The notes beneath the pieces were generated by a model. It ran no database searches, was not told the DNA's origin, and saw nothing but the letters and a program-made list of their open reading frames with translations. The translations under genes were made by a program, and so were the position numbers. Source: Roseburia lenta (lineage in GTDB: Bacteria > Bacillota > Clostridia > Lachnospirales > Lachnospiraceae). Taken from it: a stretch of 64,000 nucleotides of DNA. The stretch is taken from positions 682,001 to 746,000 of the forward strand of contig NZ_JACOPG010000001.1 of the NCBI RefSeq assembly GCF_014287435.1. The letters run 5' to 3'. Of this stretch, positions 52,002-61,033 are shown piece by piece (position 1 is the first letter of the stretch; every line of letters begins with the position of its first letter).

Positions 52002-52587
52002 ATTTGATCAATTCTTCCTTCATCTTACGCAATGCATTTCCACGATGGGAGATCGCGTTCTTTTCTTCGCGGGACATAGCCGCCGTACTGCATCCATAGG
52101 CATCTACATAAAAGATCGGATCATAGCCAAATCCATTCTCCCCCTCCGGCTCCCAACCGATATATCCCTCAATCGTGCCTCTTACCACCTTTTCGCTGCC
52201 ATCCGGGAATACCGCTGCCACAGCACAGACAAACCGTGCCGTACGTTTCTCCTTCGGCACACCGTCCAGTCGCTCGATCAGATTGGCATTCTTGATGTCG
52301 TACGAGGTATCCTCGCCCATGTATCTGGCAGAATAAATGCCCGGTTCCTTGTTCAGATAATCGATCTCCAGCCCGGAATCGTCTGCAAGAACGATGGCAT
52401 CCACCTGGTCTGCGATGGCTCTGGCTTTGATCAGGGCATTTTCCTCAAAGGTCTTTCCATCTTCCACGATATCCACAGAAATCCCTGCCTCTTTCATAGA
52501 AAGGATCTCATAGCCCAGATCTTCGTAGATTTCACGGATCTCCCGCATTTTGTTTTGATTGCCTGTAGCAAAAATAATTTTTTTCAT
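51982..52587 (-). CDS. rdgB: non-canonical purine NTP pyrophosphatase (RdgB/HAM1)
   Basis: 201 residues from ATG 52587, behind GAGGAG; the longer frame overlaps the amidase gene. It has the FATGNQNK start (substrate loop), ALVLADDSGLEID-like acidic site and FGYDPIFYVD, and ends after SHRGNAL. It removes ITP/XTP and dITP from the nucleotide pool. It lies 4 bp after the amidase. Confidence 0.94.
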   Translation of the reverse strand: MKKIIFATGNQNKMREIREIYEDLGYEILSMKEAGISVDIVEDGKTFEENALIKARAIADQVDAIVLADDSGLEIDYLNKEPGIYSARYMGEDTSYDIKNANLIERLDGVPKEKRTARFVCAVAAVFPDGSEKVVRGTIEGYIGWEPEGENGFGYDPIFYVDAYGCSTAAMSREEKNAISHRGNALRKMKEELIKYENTGC

Positions 52588-52591
52588 GGTC

Positions 52592-53653
52592 TTACTCCTC
52601 CAATGTCTGGAGCACAGCCTGTGCAAGTGCTTTTGCGGCTGCCTCCTGATATTCATCACTCTTTAATTTATCCAGTTCTTCCTGATTTGTCATAAATCCG
52701 ATCTCCACCAAGGCTACCGGCATCTGCGCCGTCCGAATGATATAAATATCATCCCCCACGACAACGCCCTTGCTCCCGGAACCAAGTGTCTGTAAAAGTT
52801 GATCCAGACAGGTCTGGGCAAAGGCTTTGGACGCCCCGCTTTCATCTGCTGCATGATACATGACCTCGGTACCATTGATCCCGGACATCCTGCCGCTCGC
52901 CGTCGTATTGTTGTGGATGCTCAGGAAAAGATCTGCCTGCAAAGTATTAGCAAGCCCTACTCTTTTTTCCAGTGACAGGCTGCTGTCATCGGTTCGCGTA
53001 TAGAAAATACCTATCTTGTCCTGATCTTTAAAATACGGCAGGATCTTTTTTGCGATCGCCAGATCAATGTCTTTTTCATCGGTTCCCAGAACTTCTGCTC
53101 CCGGATCACTGCCACCATGCCCGGCATCAATGACCACGATCTTATCATAGCGATCTCTGGGTGCCACAAAATCCATATAAAGATAATGGTCCTGCCAGGT
53201 CACATCCGTAATATAGACATTATCCAAAAGGATATCGATCAGCCCCTTTTTATTTTCCACATCATATTTGATGTCGTCAATATGGTCGCTGCTGCCGATC
53301 ATGGGATAATCATAAAAATAGGACTGGCTGATCTCCGGTATATAGATCCGCACCTCTTGATCCACATAATTCTGCTCGATACTAACATCTGCGGTCTTTA
53401 CTTCCTCCGGGATCTCCAGACGCAACTGTCCCTGCATCTCGATGTCCTGCTGCCCCTCTTTTAAAACGGCGGTCTCCGCCTGCATCAGGGATAAGACCGA
53501 CTCGCCTTTTTCCACCTGTGTGGCATATTGCAACTGCTTCTGCTGCGCCCACACATGCAGATCCGGGATGCCCAGGAAAATACCACAGACTGCTACGCTT
53601 AATACAAGCAATATGGTCGCGACCAGACCCACGACTTTTTTTTCTAACTTCAT
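52592..53653 (-). CDS. N-acetylmuramoyl-L-alanine amidase, membrane-anchored
   Basis: 353 residues from ATG 53653 (MKLEKKVVG); the longer frame has no signal and overlaps the protease gene. One N-terminal anchor (about 6-28) is followed by an AMIN-like beta domain (about 60-165). A C-terminal Amidase_3 domain (about 170-350) has IDAGHGGSDPGA, SIHNNT and ALVEIGFMTN (Zn His/Glu and catalytic Glu). It cuts the MurNAc-L-Ala bond outside the membrane. It is 20 bp after the C1 protease gene, suggesting shared wall remodelling. Confidence 0.9.
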   Translation of the reverse strand: MKLEKKVVGLVATILLVLSVAVCGIFLGIPDLHVWAQQKQLQYATQVEKGESVLSLMQAETAVLKEGQQDIEMQGQLRLEIPEEVKTADVSIEQNYVDQEVRIYIPEISQSYFYDYPMIGSSDHIDDIKYDVENKKGLIDILLDNVYITDVTWQDHYLYMDFVAPRDRYDKIVVIDAGHGGSDPGAEVLGTDEKDIDLAIAKKILPYFKDQDKIGIFYTRTDDSSLSLEKRVGLANTLQADLFLSIHNNTTASGRMSGINGTEVMYHAADESGASKAFAQTCLDQLLQTLGSGSKGVVVGDDIYIIRTAQMPVALVEIGFMTNQEELDKLKSDEYQEAAAKALAQAVLQTLEE

Positions 53654-53673
53654 CCTATCATCTTTCCCATCGT

Positions 53674-55356
53674 CTAGTCTTCTTCCACTTTCTTTCCATA
53701 GGCTTTGAGACAAAGATTGCCGCCGGCGGTCTCCTCGACACTTTCCCAATCCAGCCCGTTGTTACTGATGTAGCCCTCGCCATCCGAAATATCTGCATGC
53801 TGGCTCAGAGCATCTGCCGGATATTCGATCGCCATAGAATGATCCATACCGGGTGTGGATAATACCACAACAATGGCAAATTTATCTCCCTCTTTTACGC
53901 TATAAGGTCTGTCAAAAGGAATGGTGTAATACCCCGCATCTTCCAATTCGCCCCGCGCCACTTCCACGCGGCTGGCAAGGGATGCCGTGTTGCGATAATC
54001 TGTAACCATATATAACTGATATGACGTATTCTTGCCCAGTGCATAAAAGCCTGCACTTTCGATCTGTTCATCTTCTTTTGCCTCATAAATGTTGGCAGCA
54101 TGGATCTTGGCCTTATTGTAACCGACCTGTCCGACCCAGCCACACAGATCTGACTGATAAATGGTATCGTAATTGTCCGCATCCTCTATACCAGCATATG
54201 AGACCGCCTGATCGCCGATATTGGTATCATAATAGGAAACATAAAACACACCATTTTCGCCAAAGGTCGCGCCCCAACTGTTCTGACAGATAAAGGCTCC
54301 GTCCCCCGCCACTTTTCCCGGGAAATTGGACGCACTGTAATGGTCGTCCCAGCCAATGATCACAACATCATGATTTGGCTTTTCCGCCCCGGTATAGCAG
54401 TAGGCATTCTTTTTTCTATTATAATAGGAAGACTTACTTAAATTTGTCGTGGATAGGCTGGCATAAATGGATGTCGATACACCGCCATGCTGATAGACCG
54501 CCCATTTGATATCGTCGATGTCATCACTATCGTAAAAATGGACTTCCTGCACATGTTTATCCACGGTCTTTTCCCCTGTCTGCTCCGGTCCCATCCAGGA
54601 TACCAGATAAGATACCGCCATGGTATAGTTGCCGCCCAGAGACGTATCTACCTGATATGCATTGTCCGAGGTCATAGAGTCTGCATCAAAGGAAAACTTT
54701 TCTTCCGGCAAAAGAGAGGATTCCAAGGCCGAAAGTGCTGCCTGCGCCCAGCAGGTCGAAGTGTCGCCCTGGTTGCGCACAGCGGACACACGATCTTTCT
54801 CCCGCAGATCATAGGATGCCGGAAGGCTTCCTTTTTGCAGATCACCCGAGATCGTCGCCTGATAATTGGTCTCATCATAACTATAGGTACAGCCAAACTC
54901 ACGGCACAGATCCTGCAAAGAAAGATATGCCTGCTTCTCATGCAACTCCGGCATGACATCCAAAGTGATCGCCTTGTCATCCCGCTTGGCATCCAGACTG
55001 TTGATATAAAAGGTATAAGAGCGGTCACCATAATCTAAGAGGATCTTTTTGTCCTCATAAAGAGAGGCACTGCATCCAAAAAAGTCCTCCACAAAGGGAA
55101 GCGATGCCATGACCTGCATATGGTCACCCATGATGATACCGTCAGCCACACCGTAAGTGTCCTCGCCCACCGTCAAGTGCAGATTGCCCTCCTCATTGAT
55201 GCTGCGCGCCTTGAGCGGATAAAAGACCTCGTCCTGCAACTTGGCGCCACGAAAGGCTGTCACATCCGCATATTCATCATTCCAAGTATTGAGTTTTGCC
55301 AGAAAGGTCACTAGAAGTATGACCGTAAGTACTATATATCTCTTGGAATATCTCAT
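53674..55356 (-). CDS. secreted C1A (papain-like) cysteine protease with lectin-like domain
   Basis: 560 residues. A signal anchor (about 8-22) precedes a copper-amine-oxidase-N-like segment (about 110-165). Then comes a papain-type domain (about 178-410): YDLREKDRVSAVRNQGDTSTCWAQAA (Gln and Cys), NHDVVIIGWDD (His) and CQNSWGATFG (Asn). A C-terminal lectin-like domain (about 420-540) follows. Such extracellular proteases are frequent in gut clostridia. It overlaps the methyltransferase stop by 4 bp. Confidence 0.88.
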   Translation of the reverse strand: MRYSKRYIVLTVILLVTFLAKLNTWNDEYADVTAFRGAKLQDEVFYPLKARSINEEGNLHLTVGEDTYGVADGIIMGDHMQVMASLPFVEDFFGCSASLYEDKKILLDYGDRSYTFYINSLDAKRDDKAITLDVMPELHEKQAYLSLQDLCREFGCTYSYDETNYQATISGDLQKGSLPASYDLREKDRVSAVRNQGDTSTCWAQAALSALESSLLPEEKFSFDADSMTSDNAYQVDTSLGGNYTMAVSYLVSWMGPEQTGEKTVDKHVQEVHFYDSDDIDDIKWAVYQHGGVSTSIYASLSTTNLSKSSYYNRKKNAYCYTGAEKPNHDVVIIGWDDHYSASNFPGKVAGDGAFICQNSWGATFGENGVFYVSYYDTNIGDQAVSYAGIEDADNYDTIYQSDLCGWVGQVGYNKAKIHAANIYEAKEDEQIESAGFYALGKNTSYQLYMVTDYRNTASLASRVEVARGELEDAGYYTIPFDRPYSVKEGDKFAIVVVLSTPGMDHSMAIEYPADALSQHADISDGEGYISNNGLDWESVEETAGGNLCLKAYGKKVEED

Positions 55357-56507
55357 ACCCTATCCTTCTTCTTCGGCGGTTTCGGACCCATAAACTGATA
55401 GAAATAGGTCCGGATCATTCCATTGTATAACTTGCGATTCTTGTCCGCCTTGCGTCCGATATAACGCTCTGCCTCCTCATAGGATGTAATCAGATACATT
55501 GACCATGCATCCAAATCACGATAGACCTGTCCGATCGTCGTATAGAGTGCCGGAAGATCCTTCTTGTCCTCCAGGCGTTCTCCATACGGCGGATTGGTAA
55601 TGATAAAGCCGTATTTTTTGCTGTGCTTTAAGTCTGCCACATCACGTTGCTGAAAATGGATCAGATGATCTACGCCTGCCTGCTTGGCATTGGCTCTCGC
55701 AATACGGATCATATCCGGGTCAATATCGTAGCCCTGCAAATCACAGGAAATATCCGTATCTACCATCTCCTCGGCTTCTTCTACCACATCATACCACATC
55801 TGCTTTGGTATCAAATGTGTCCATGCTTCTGCCGTAAAGGACCGGTTCATGCCCGGTGCTATATTTGCCGCCATCATGGCTGCCTCAATCAAAAAAGTGC
55901 CACTGCCGCAAAAAGGATCTACCAGGATGCGGTCTGCCCGCCACGGGGTCAGCATGATAAGAGCCGCGGCCAGTGTCTCAGAGATCGGTGCCTTGCTTGT
56001 CCATGTCCGGTAGCCCCTCTTGTGCAAAGGATCGCCGGTCGTATCCAGTGCCACCGTTACTTCATCTTTTAATAGGAAGATTCGCACCGGAAAAGAAGCG
56101 CCGTCCTCTTTGAACCAATCCGTATGATAGGTCATCTTCAAACGGTCTACCATTGCCTTTTTGCAAATGGACTGGATATCCGATGCACTGAAAAGTTTGC
56201 TTTTTACAGAAGAAGCCTTTTTGACCCAGAACTTTCCATCCTGTGGAATCCAGTCTTCCCATGGCAAAGCCTTCATGTTTTCATATAATTCATCAAAGGT
56301 CGTGGCACGAAATCTGCCGATCTGTACCATGACGCGCTCTGCGGTGCGCAGAAAGATATTACTCCTGCAAATGGTCTCCAGATCCCCTTCAAAGGTCACT
56401 CTGCCATCCTCCACCTTTGTAATATCATATCCGAGATCGTAGATCTCTCTTTTTAAAACTGCCTCCATGCCAAAATGACAAGGTGCCACCAGTTGTATTG
56501 TCTCCAT
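55353..56507 (-). CDS. THUMP-domain class I rRNA methyltransferase (RlmL/YpsC-like)
   Basis: 384 residues: a ferredoxin-like N-terminus with THUMP RNA-binding domain (about 45-160) and a Rossmann methyltransferase domain (about 165-375). The latter has DPFCGSGTFLIEAA (SAM site) and the NPPYGERL catalytic motif, typical of N2-guanine or N6-adenine methylation. It matches YpsC/RlmL-type 23S rRNA enzymes. It lacks the second RlmK domain of the E. coli fusion. Confidence 0.93.
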   Translation of the reverse strand: METIQLVAPCHFGMEAVLKREIYDLGYDITKVEDGRVTFEGDLETICRSNIFLRTAERVMVQIGRFRATTFDELYENMKALPWEDWIPQDGKFWVKKASSVKSKLFSASDIQSICKKAMVDRLKMTYHTDWFKEDGASFPVRIFLLKDEVTVALDTTGDPLHKRGYRTWTSKAPISETLAAALIMLTPWRADRILVDPFCGSGTFLIEAAMMAANIAPGMNRSFTAEAWTHLIPKQMWYDVVEEAEEMVDTDISCDLQGYDIDPDMIRIARANAKQAGVDHLIHFQQRDVADLKHSKKYGFIITNPPYGERLEDKKDLPALYTTIGQVYRDLDAWSMYLITSYEEAERYIGRKADKNRKLYNGMIRTYFYQFMGPKPPKKKDRV

Positions 56508-56621
56508 AAAACAAACCTTTCTCTAGCCATAATCATAGATAATTACATATTATCTTTTGTAAAAAAATGTGTCAATGAATATCCCTATAGAAAAGTTTAT
56601 AAAAATTTTATTATTTTTTTA

Positions 56622-56650
56622 TTGCAATCCGAAAAAGGACGTTATATAAT
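56622..56650 (+). promoter_or_regulatory. promoter of the orphan small RNA
   Basis: TTGCAA (56622-56627), 17-bp spacer, TATAAT (56645-56650). No coding sequence follows before the terminator at about 56709-56736. Confidence 0.8.
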
Positions 56651-56656
56651 TAGCCA

Positions 56657-56737
56657 TGTAAGAGGAAGTTTCCTTTTACACCCCTTATTAATTATTTATA
56701 CTCCCCTCAAAAAAGACCGATTTATCGGTCTTTTTTA
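56657..56737 (+). ncRNA. predicted orphan small RNA (about 80 nt, C-rich, anti-SD-like)
   Basis: The unit lies in the 349-bp gap 56508-56856. It has a consensus promoter, an assumed start near 56657, a 5' hairpin (GTAAGAGGAA with TTCCTTTTAC, 56658-56679), and an A/T-rich single-stranded stretch with two C-runs (CACCCC about 56679, CTCCCC about 56701). It ends in a strong terminator (GACCGAT / ATCGGTC with T6). C-runs can pair with ribosome binding sites, as in the RsaE/RoxS-type sRNAs of Firmicutes. No homologue was checked. Confidence 0.62.
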
Positions 56738-56802
56738 TTTTTTTCATCTTTTGTCGACAGCGTCAAAGAAACTGTTTTGTAATCATCAGTTTCCGTAAAA
56801 AA

Positions 56803-56826
56803 GACGATCCACGCATAGCGGATCGT
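56803..56826 (-). terminator. terminator of the 110-aa protein gene
   Basis: Perfect 8-bp arms (56803-56810, 56819-56826), followed on the minus strand by T6. Confidence 0.88.
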
Positions 56827-56856
56827 CCTATCCCTGTCTCTATTCTATTTGCTCAT

Positions 56857-57189
56857 CTATGCATAAACATCAATCTGTGATCCCAGCATACCATAAGAAG
56901 ATCCCACGCTGTCCTGTCCATAAAAAGTCGTCACACCCTCAAAGGCGGATGCGATCGCATTGTAAGCCTGCTCTACCTCCTGCGCAGAAGATATGCCCGA
57001 CAGGCTCTTTCCGCCGGTCTGTGCATTCGGATACTGTACCGGATCAACGGCTCCGATCCCCTGCAGACTCTGTGTCTTGGATGCTTCATATGCCGCCGAA
57101 GTCTGTGACTCATTGGAAAGTGCATAAGACTGCGGACGGATCTGTAAATATGATGTTGTCGCTCCCATGCGACCAATGGATAATGCCAT
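56857..57189 (-). CDS. conserved small protein of unknown function
   Basis: A 110-residue soluble protein, GGAGAG before the ATG. It opens with MALSIGRMGATTSYLQIRP and is rich in Ser, Gly, Ala, Gln and Tyr. It has a middle VDPVQYPNAQ motif, a predicted helix (SAQEVEQAYNAIASAF) and a Gly/Tyr-rich end. It has no signal peptide or membrane segment. I have a vague memory of similar Lachnospiraceae proteins but no function can be given. It is monocistronic, with its own terminator. Confidence 0.72.
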   Translation of the reverse strand: MALSIGRMGATTSYLQIRPQSYALSNESQTSAAYEASKTQSLQGIGAVDPVQYPNAQTGGKSLSGISSAQEVEQAYNAIASAFEGVTTFYGQDSVGSSYGMLGSQIDVYA

Positions 57190-57351
57190 AATGCTCTCCT
57201 ATTTATAGTGGTAATGCGGTTCAACAAACAAATCCATCTATAATTATAACAAAATTTTTCCATAAAGCAAGTATTCGTTTGCTTTTCTTTTTGTTCTTCC
57301 TGTACTATAGTAGTCTTTAGTAAAGTTTCATTTTTAAAGAGGTAGTTTTTG

Positions 57352-58488
57352 ATGAAGATCCAAATTTTTGCCATGACCCACAAGACCTTTGATACCCCGC
57401 CGGACCCGCTCTATGTTTCCCTGCAGGTCGGACATGCCACGCATGAAGATCTGGGCTATCTTGCCGATGATACCGGGGATAATATTTCTGCTAAGAACTG
57501 CTATTATAGCGAACTGACCGGTCTTTACTGGGTCTGGAAAAATGTAAAAGATCTGGATTATGTCGGTGTCTGCCATTACCGGCGTTATCTTTTAAATGAT
57601 GCCGGCAGTATTTTTACCCGGGCACAACTGGCTCCACTCCTCAAAGATTATGACATGATAACCTCCAAATGCCTGACCCTGAATTTTTCTTATGCTTATG
57701 GTTTTGGAGAAAATCACACACCGGAGGATCTTGCGGCAGCCGGTCAGGTCATTGCCAAACTCTATCCTGATTTTTATCCTCTCTATGCCAAACGCTTGCA
57801 GGAAAACCATACTTATTTTGGCAATATGATGATCTGCTCCAAGCCTCTCTTTGATGAATACTGTGCCTTTCTCTTTCCGATTTTTGAAGCCATGCATCCA
57901 CTGCTTGCCCTGGATACCTATGATGATTACCACAAGAGACTCTATGGTTTTATCTCCGAGTTTCTCCTTATGGTCTGGTGCGAGTATCGTCACCTGCGCG
58001 TCAAAGAATGTAAAGTCGGTCTGATCGGCGAAAAAAAAGAAACCAAAGAGACTGTCCAGAAACTCTTTACCTATTTTAGGAAAGAGGACATTGCCGGTGC
58101 CAAAGCCTATTTCTTATCCGTAAAAGAAAAGCGACCGGATATTCTCATGGAAGCCTCGGATATCGACGGTCGCCTGCATCTTTGCCTGCAGATCATTTCT
58201 ACCTGTGAATTTGAACTGGCATCCTGCCAAAAGATCCAAATAGACCTGCATCAGCCGGAGGATGTTCTTTTGGCTGCGTTTACAAAGTTGAATCATATTT
58301 CCACTGAATTATCTTTTAGCAAAGGACAGTTTCCAGCCATGACAAAAACTGATAGGGACTTCTTAAAGACCTTTAGCCCGGATGCCATCGCCATCAGCCT
58401 CCGCCTCTACTGCCCGGATGATGCCCACCGTAAAGACTGCTGCAAATATCTGAGTCAAAAACTCGACTGCACCATTCCCTGCCTATAG
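57352..58488 (+). CDS. DUF4422-type glycosyltransferase-like protein
   Basis: 378 residues starting at ATG 57352, with AAAGAGGTAG about 8 bases upstream. The first ~250 residues match the DUF4422 family: the KIQIFAMTHKTF start, NCYYSELTGLYWVWKN, a VGVCHYRRYL motif, GNMMICSKPLFDEY and an ERLYG-like RLYGFISEFLL. DUF4422 proteins are putative capsular or surface glycan glycosyltransferases. The last ~120 residues are less conserved. It stands alone and converges on the HD-domain gene with a 6-bp overlap, so both stop regions are shared. Confidence 0.85.
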   Translation: MKIQIFAMTHKTFDTPPDPLYVSLQVGHATHEDLGYLADDTGDNISAKNCYYSELTGLYWVWKNVKDLDYVGVCHYRRYLLNDAGSIFTRAQLAPLLKDYDMITSKCLTLNFSYAYGFGENHTPEDLAAAGQVIAKLYPDFYPLYAKRLQENHTYFGNMMICSKPLFDEYCAFLFPIFEAMHPLLALDTYDDYHKRLYGFISEFLLMVWCEYRHLRVKECKVGLIGEKKETKETVQKLFTYFRKEDIAGAKAYFLSVKEKRPDILMEASDIDGRLHLCLQIISTCEFELASCQKIQIDLHQPEDVLLAAFTKLNHISTELSFSKGQFPAMTKTDRDFLKTFSPDAIAISLRLYCPDDAHRKDCCKYLSQKLDCTIPCL

Positions 58489-59388
58489 ATCCCTTGTCAT
58501 TTCCTCATCCAGATCATGAAAGACAATATCTAAAATACTGATGTATTCCTGATAGCAGGGCGTGTCTGCCAGCTCTTTTACCACATCTGCGACCGCGTGA
58601 TAATACCAGTACTGTTCTTTTTCGTCTTTCATATTAAACTTCTGCCAGATAGCGCGCCCATCCCGTTTAAAATCACGCAGACTCGCCCGCATATTGGATA
58701 ACTTGTCCGCCAGCATGATACATTTGACCGATCGGCTGGCATCCTTTGTCTTTTCCAACTGCTCCTGCTTGCGGATCTTCCAGGTCTCACTCTTGGGTCT
58801 GTCCTCGCGCTTATTCTCCGATTCATGTGCCACATAAAAAGCGATCTTCTGTCCAAATTCTGCCTCGATCTCCTCGATCGTGATCGGTGTATCCTCCACG
58901 ACATCGTGCAGTGCCGCCGCCGCGATCACTTCATTGTCATTTGTCATGGATGCCACCAGCATCATGGTCTCCATAGGATGTGCGATGTAGGGCACCAGAC
59001 TGCCCTTACGCACGGCGCCCTTATGTGCCTCGGCTGCATACTGGATTGCCCGCTCTATAACAGAAAAGGGTCTGGCTGTCTCATCCTGGGGCAGATAGTC
59101 CGGGAACTCCCCCATGATCCCCGCTAAGATCAAGCCCGCCGTCCGCATCTCCTGTTCTTCCGGCAGACGTTTTTCCTCTTGCATCTCCTCCATGTCATAG
59201 TACCAGCACTCCGGTTCCTCCTCCATATTGCCGAACTGAGAAAATCCGCCAAAAAGCGGACAGGAAGTACAATAACAATACGCCCCCACCATGACAGTCT
59301 GCAAGGCACGGCAATAATACTGTCCGTCACTCCCCCGTTCTGCCACATGGCTCGTCAAAACATAATGCAGATTTGAATTTTTTTCCAT
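58483..59388 (-). CDS. HD-domain phosphohydrolase, RelA/SpoT hydrolase-like
   Basis: 301 residues from ATG 59388 behind AAAGG. The N-terminal ~95 residues carry a Cys cluster (CYCTSCPLFGG) and an acidic helix. Then comes a SpoT-type HD domain (about 120-260): YIAHPMETMMLV and AAALHDVVEDTPIT with the His-Asp pair, and ADKLSNMRA. No synthetase domain is present. It may hydrolyse (p)ppGpp or a related nucleotide; the added Cys-rich front is unusual. Confidence 0.83.
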   Translation of the reverse strand: MEKNSNLHYVLTSHVAERGSDGQYYCRALQTVMVGAYCYCTSCPLFGGFSQFGNMEEEPECWYYDMEEMQEEKRLPEEQEMRTAGLILAGIMGEFPDYLPQDETARPFSVIERAIQYAAEAHKGAVRKGSLVPYIAHPMETMMLVASMTNDNEVIAAAALHDVVEDTPITIEEIEAEFGQKIAFYVAHESENKREDRPKSETWKIRKQEQLEKTKDASRSVKCIMLADKLSNMRASLRDFKRDGRAIWQKFNMKDEKEQYWYYHAVADVVKELADTPCYQEYISILDIVFHDLDEEMTRDL

Positions 59389-59430
59389 GGTATCGCCTTT
59401 CTTTTTTCGCATCCTCTACCACACATACAT

Positions 59431-60516
59431 CTATACTAAAATTTGCCCATCCATCATTTCTTCCATACATTCCAGATTTTCTTCGGAGTGTTCCAATTCC
59501 CTGGAATAGCGGTAAGCGATCTCTGCCATATCTTTTATCGTTATGGTCTTGTCCTGTTCCAGCCATTTTGCCAGCCACAATTCACGGATCAGATAGGCAT
59601 TGACGACTGCCTCCTGCGCCAGCGCATAGACATACTCATCATAAACGGCTCCGCAAAAATAGGCAAAAATGAAATAAACGACGATCTGCTCCATCTTGAC
59701 AAAAAGATCCGGCTGGCTGGTCTCAAATTCCTGCTGCAGATGCGTATAGGTCTCTTGATCGGTCTCATATAAAAGATGCTCTGCCGCCAGCAAACGTTCC
59801 CGCCACATATAGGAAAGCGGCTCCAGGGCATAGAGATTGCGGAACAGAACATGCATATCTTCTAAGGAAGCAAAGGCTCTCACACCCTCTTTAGCATCCT
59901 CTGCCGCCTTGGCGTCCAAAAGACAGGCTTCCCATCTGCCCTCATCCAAGGCTTCCTGCATGGCATTTACCTTTCTAAGCATGGTGTGACAACGAATGGC
60001 AAAAGGAATCCGACGATCCTGCATAATGGCGATCATAGACTCGCGCATTACAACTAATTTTTCATATAAAATTCCATGAAATTCTTCATAAGGCTCCTCT
60101 ATCTCATCATCTTCCCAAGTCTCCCAGGAAAGCGGCTGAGTGGTCGCTAAAAGCTGCTCCGCCACTGCCGGACAGGAAATAGCAAGCGAATATTCCCTGA
60201 CATTTTCAAATTCCTCGGTATGTCTGGGATAGGATGTGCAGGTCAGACAAAGGCTGTCCTCGCCCAAGTGACAATACATATCACACAGACCGTCCTGGCG
60301 CAAGAAGGCACAGCGTGCGTCCGCATCCTGTCTGAATACTTTTTCCTCCCAATCGATCCGTGCGCGCAAGGTCTCCCCATAAGCACTTGTCTCCTTTTGA
60401 TAGCCCTCTAAAGCCTCATCATCGATCTCGATCAACCAGCCTGCACAACAGGTTTGGGGGCAATCTCCGGCAATACATCGAAAACTGTCGTACCCTCTGA
60501 CTTTTCGTCTCAGCAT
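59431..60516 (-). CDS. FliB-like flagellin lysine N-methylase
   Basis: 361 residues from ATG 60516 (MLRRKVRGYDSFRC); the longer frame runs through the padR promoter and is rejected. The Cys-rich N-terminus (CIAGDCPQTCCAGW, then CAFLRQDGLCDMYC and CLTCTSYPR) is the signature of the FliB family, thought to hold an Fe-S cluster and to methylate flagellin lysines. The rest is helical. Flagellar genes are absent here; only a flagellin fragment lies at 45.8 kb. YkgJ-type cluster proteins are a less likely alternative. Confidence 0.82.
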   Translation of the reverse strand: MLRRKVRGYDSFRCIAGDCPQTCCAGWLIEIDDEALEGYQKETSAYGETLRARIDWEEKVFRQDADARCAFLRQDGLCDMYCHLGEDSLCLTCTSYPRHTEEFENVREYSLAISCPAVAEQLLATTQPLSWETWEDDEIEEPYEEFHGILYEKLVVMRESMIAIMQDRRIPFAIRCHTMLRKVNAMQEALDEGRWEACLLDAKAAEDAKEGVRAFASLEDMHVLFRNLYALEPLSYMWRERLLAAEHLLYETDQETYTHLQQEFETSQPDLFVKMEQIVVYFIFAYFCGAVYDEYVYALAQEAVVNAYLIRELWLAKWLEQDKTITIKDMAEIAYRYSRELEHSEENLECMEEMMDGQILV

Positions 60517-60569
60517 TTTCTTTTCCGTCCTTTTTTGATATAGATTTATTCTACAATTCTTTTTCCCTA

Positions 60570-60598
60570 TTGACAATCCCAAGGAAATGTCATATATT
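60570..60598 (+). promoter_or_regulatory. promoter of the padR operon
   Basis: TTGACA (60570-60575), 17-bp spacer, TATATT (60593-60598), directly followed by the operator. Confidence 0.85.
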
Positions 60599-60651
60599 GT
60601 TACTACGACAGACGTAGCAATGTCAGTCGTAGCATTGACTGTCGTAGTAAC
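60599..60651. promoter_or_regulatory. PadR operator (13-bp inverted repeat)
   Basis: Perfect arms GTTACTACGACAG (60599-60611) and CTGTCGTAGTAAC (60639-60651). Two further CGTAGCA copies lie between them. The site starts at the last base of the -10 element and covers the transcription start, so binding would block transcription. Confidence 0.82.
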
Positions 60652-60689
60652 AGACATTTGACAGATAAATGGAAGGAGCGATCTATGAT

Positions 60690-61031
60690 ATGACAAGGAT
60701 CAGCAGCGATGTCATTCGAGGCTACAACGATACCATGATCCTGTATCTGCTCTGGGATCAGCCATCCTATGGCTATGAGATCTCCAAACAGATCAAGGCG
60801 ATGAGCGATGAGAAATACTGCATCAAGGAAACGACGCTCTACTCCGCATTTACCCGTATGGAGAAGAACGGTTACATCACTTCCTTTGACGGCAACAACC
60901 CGGACACCGGGAAACGCCGCACCTACTATCGCATCACCGATGCCGGCAGGGCATACTATCATGAAAAATGTGCCGAATGGCAATTAACCAAAGAAGTCGT
61001 AGAAAAATTTATCAAAAAACAAGGAGAATAG
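60690..61031 (+). CDS. PadR-family transcriptional regulator
   Basis: A 113-residue winged-helix protein with the PadR core: RGYNDTMILYLLWDQPSYGYEISKQI, then KETTLYSAFTRMEKNGYITS and KRRTYYRITDAGRAYY. ATG 60690 is chosen over ATG 60669 because the AAGGAG site (60672-60677) lies between them. It should repress its own operon through the operator just upstream. The permease-prefix gene starts 2 bp after its stop. Confidence 0.92.
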   Translation: MTRISSDVIRGYNDTMILYLLWDQPSYGYEISKQIKAMSDEKYCIKETTLYSAFTRMEKNGYITSFDGNNPDTGKRRTYYRITDAGRAYYHEKCAEWQLTKEVVEKFIKKQGE

Positions 61032-61033
61032 TT

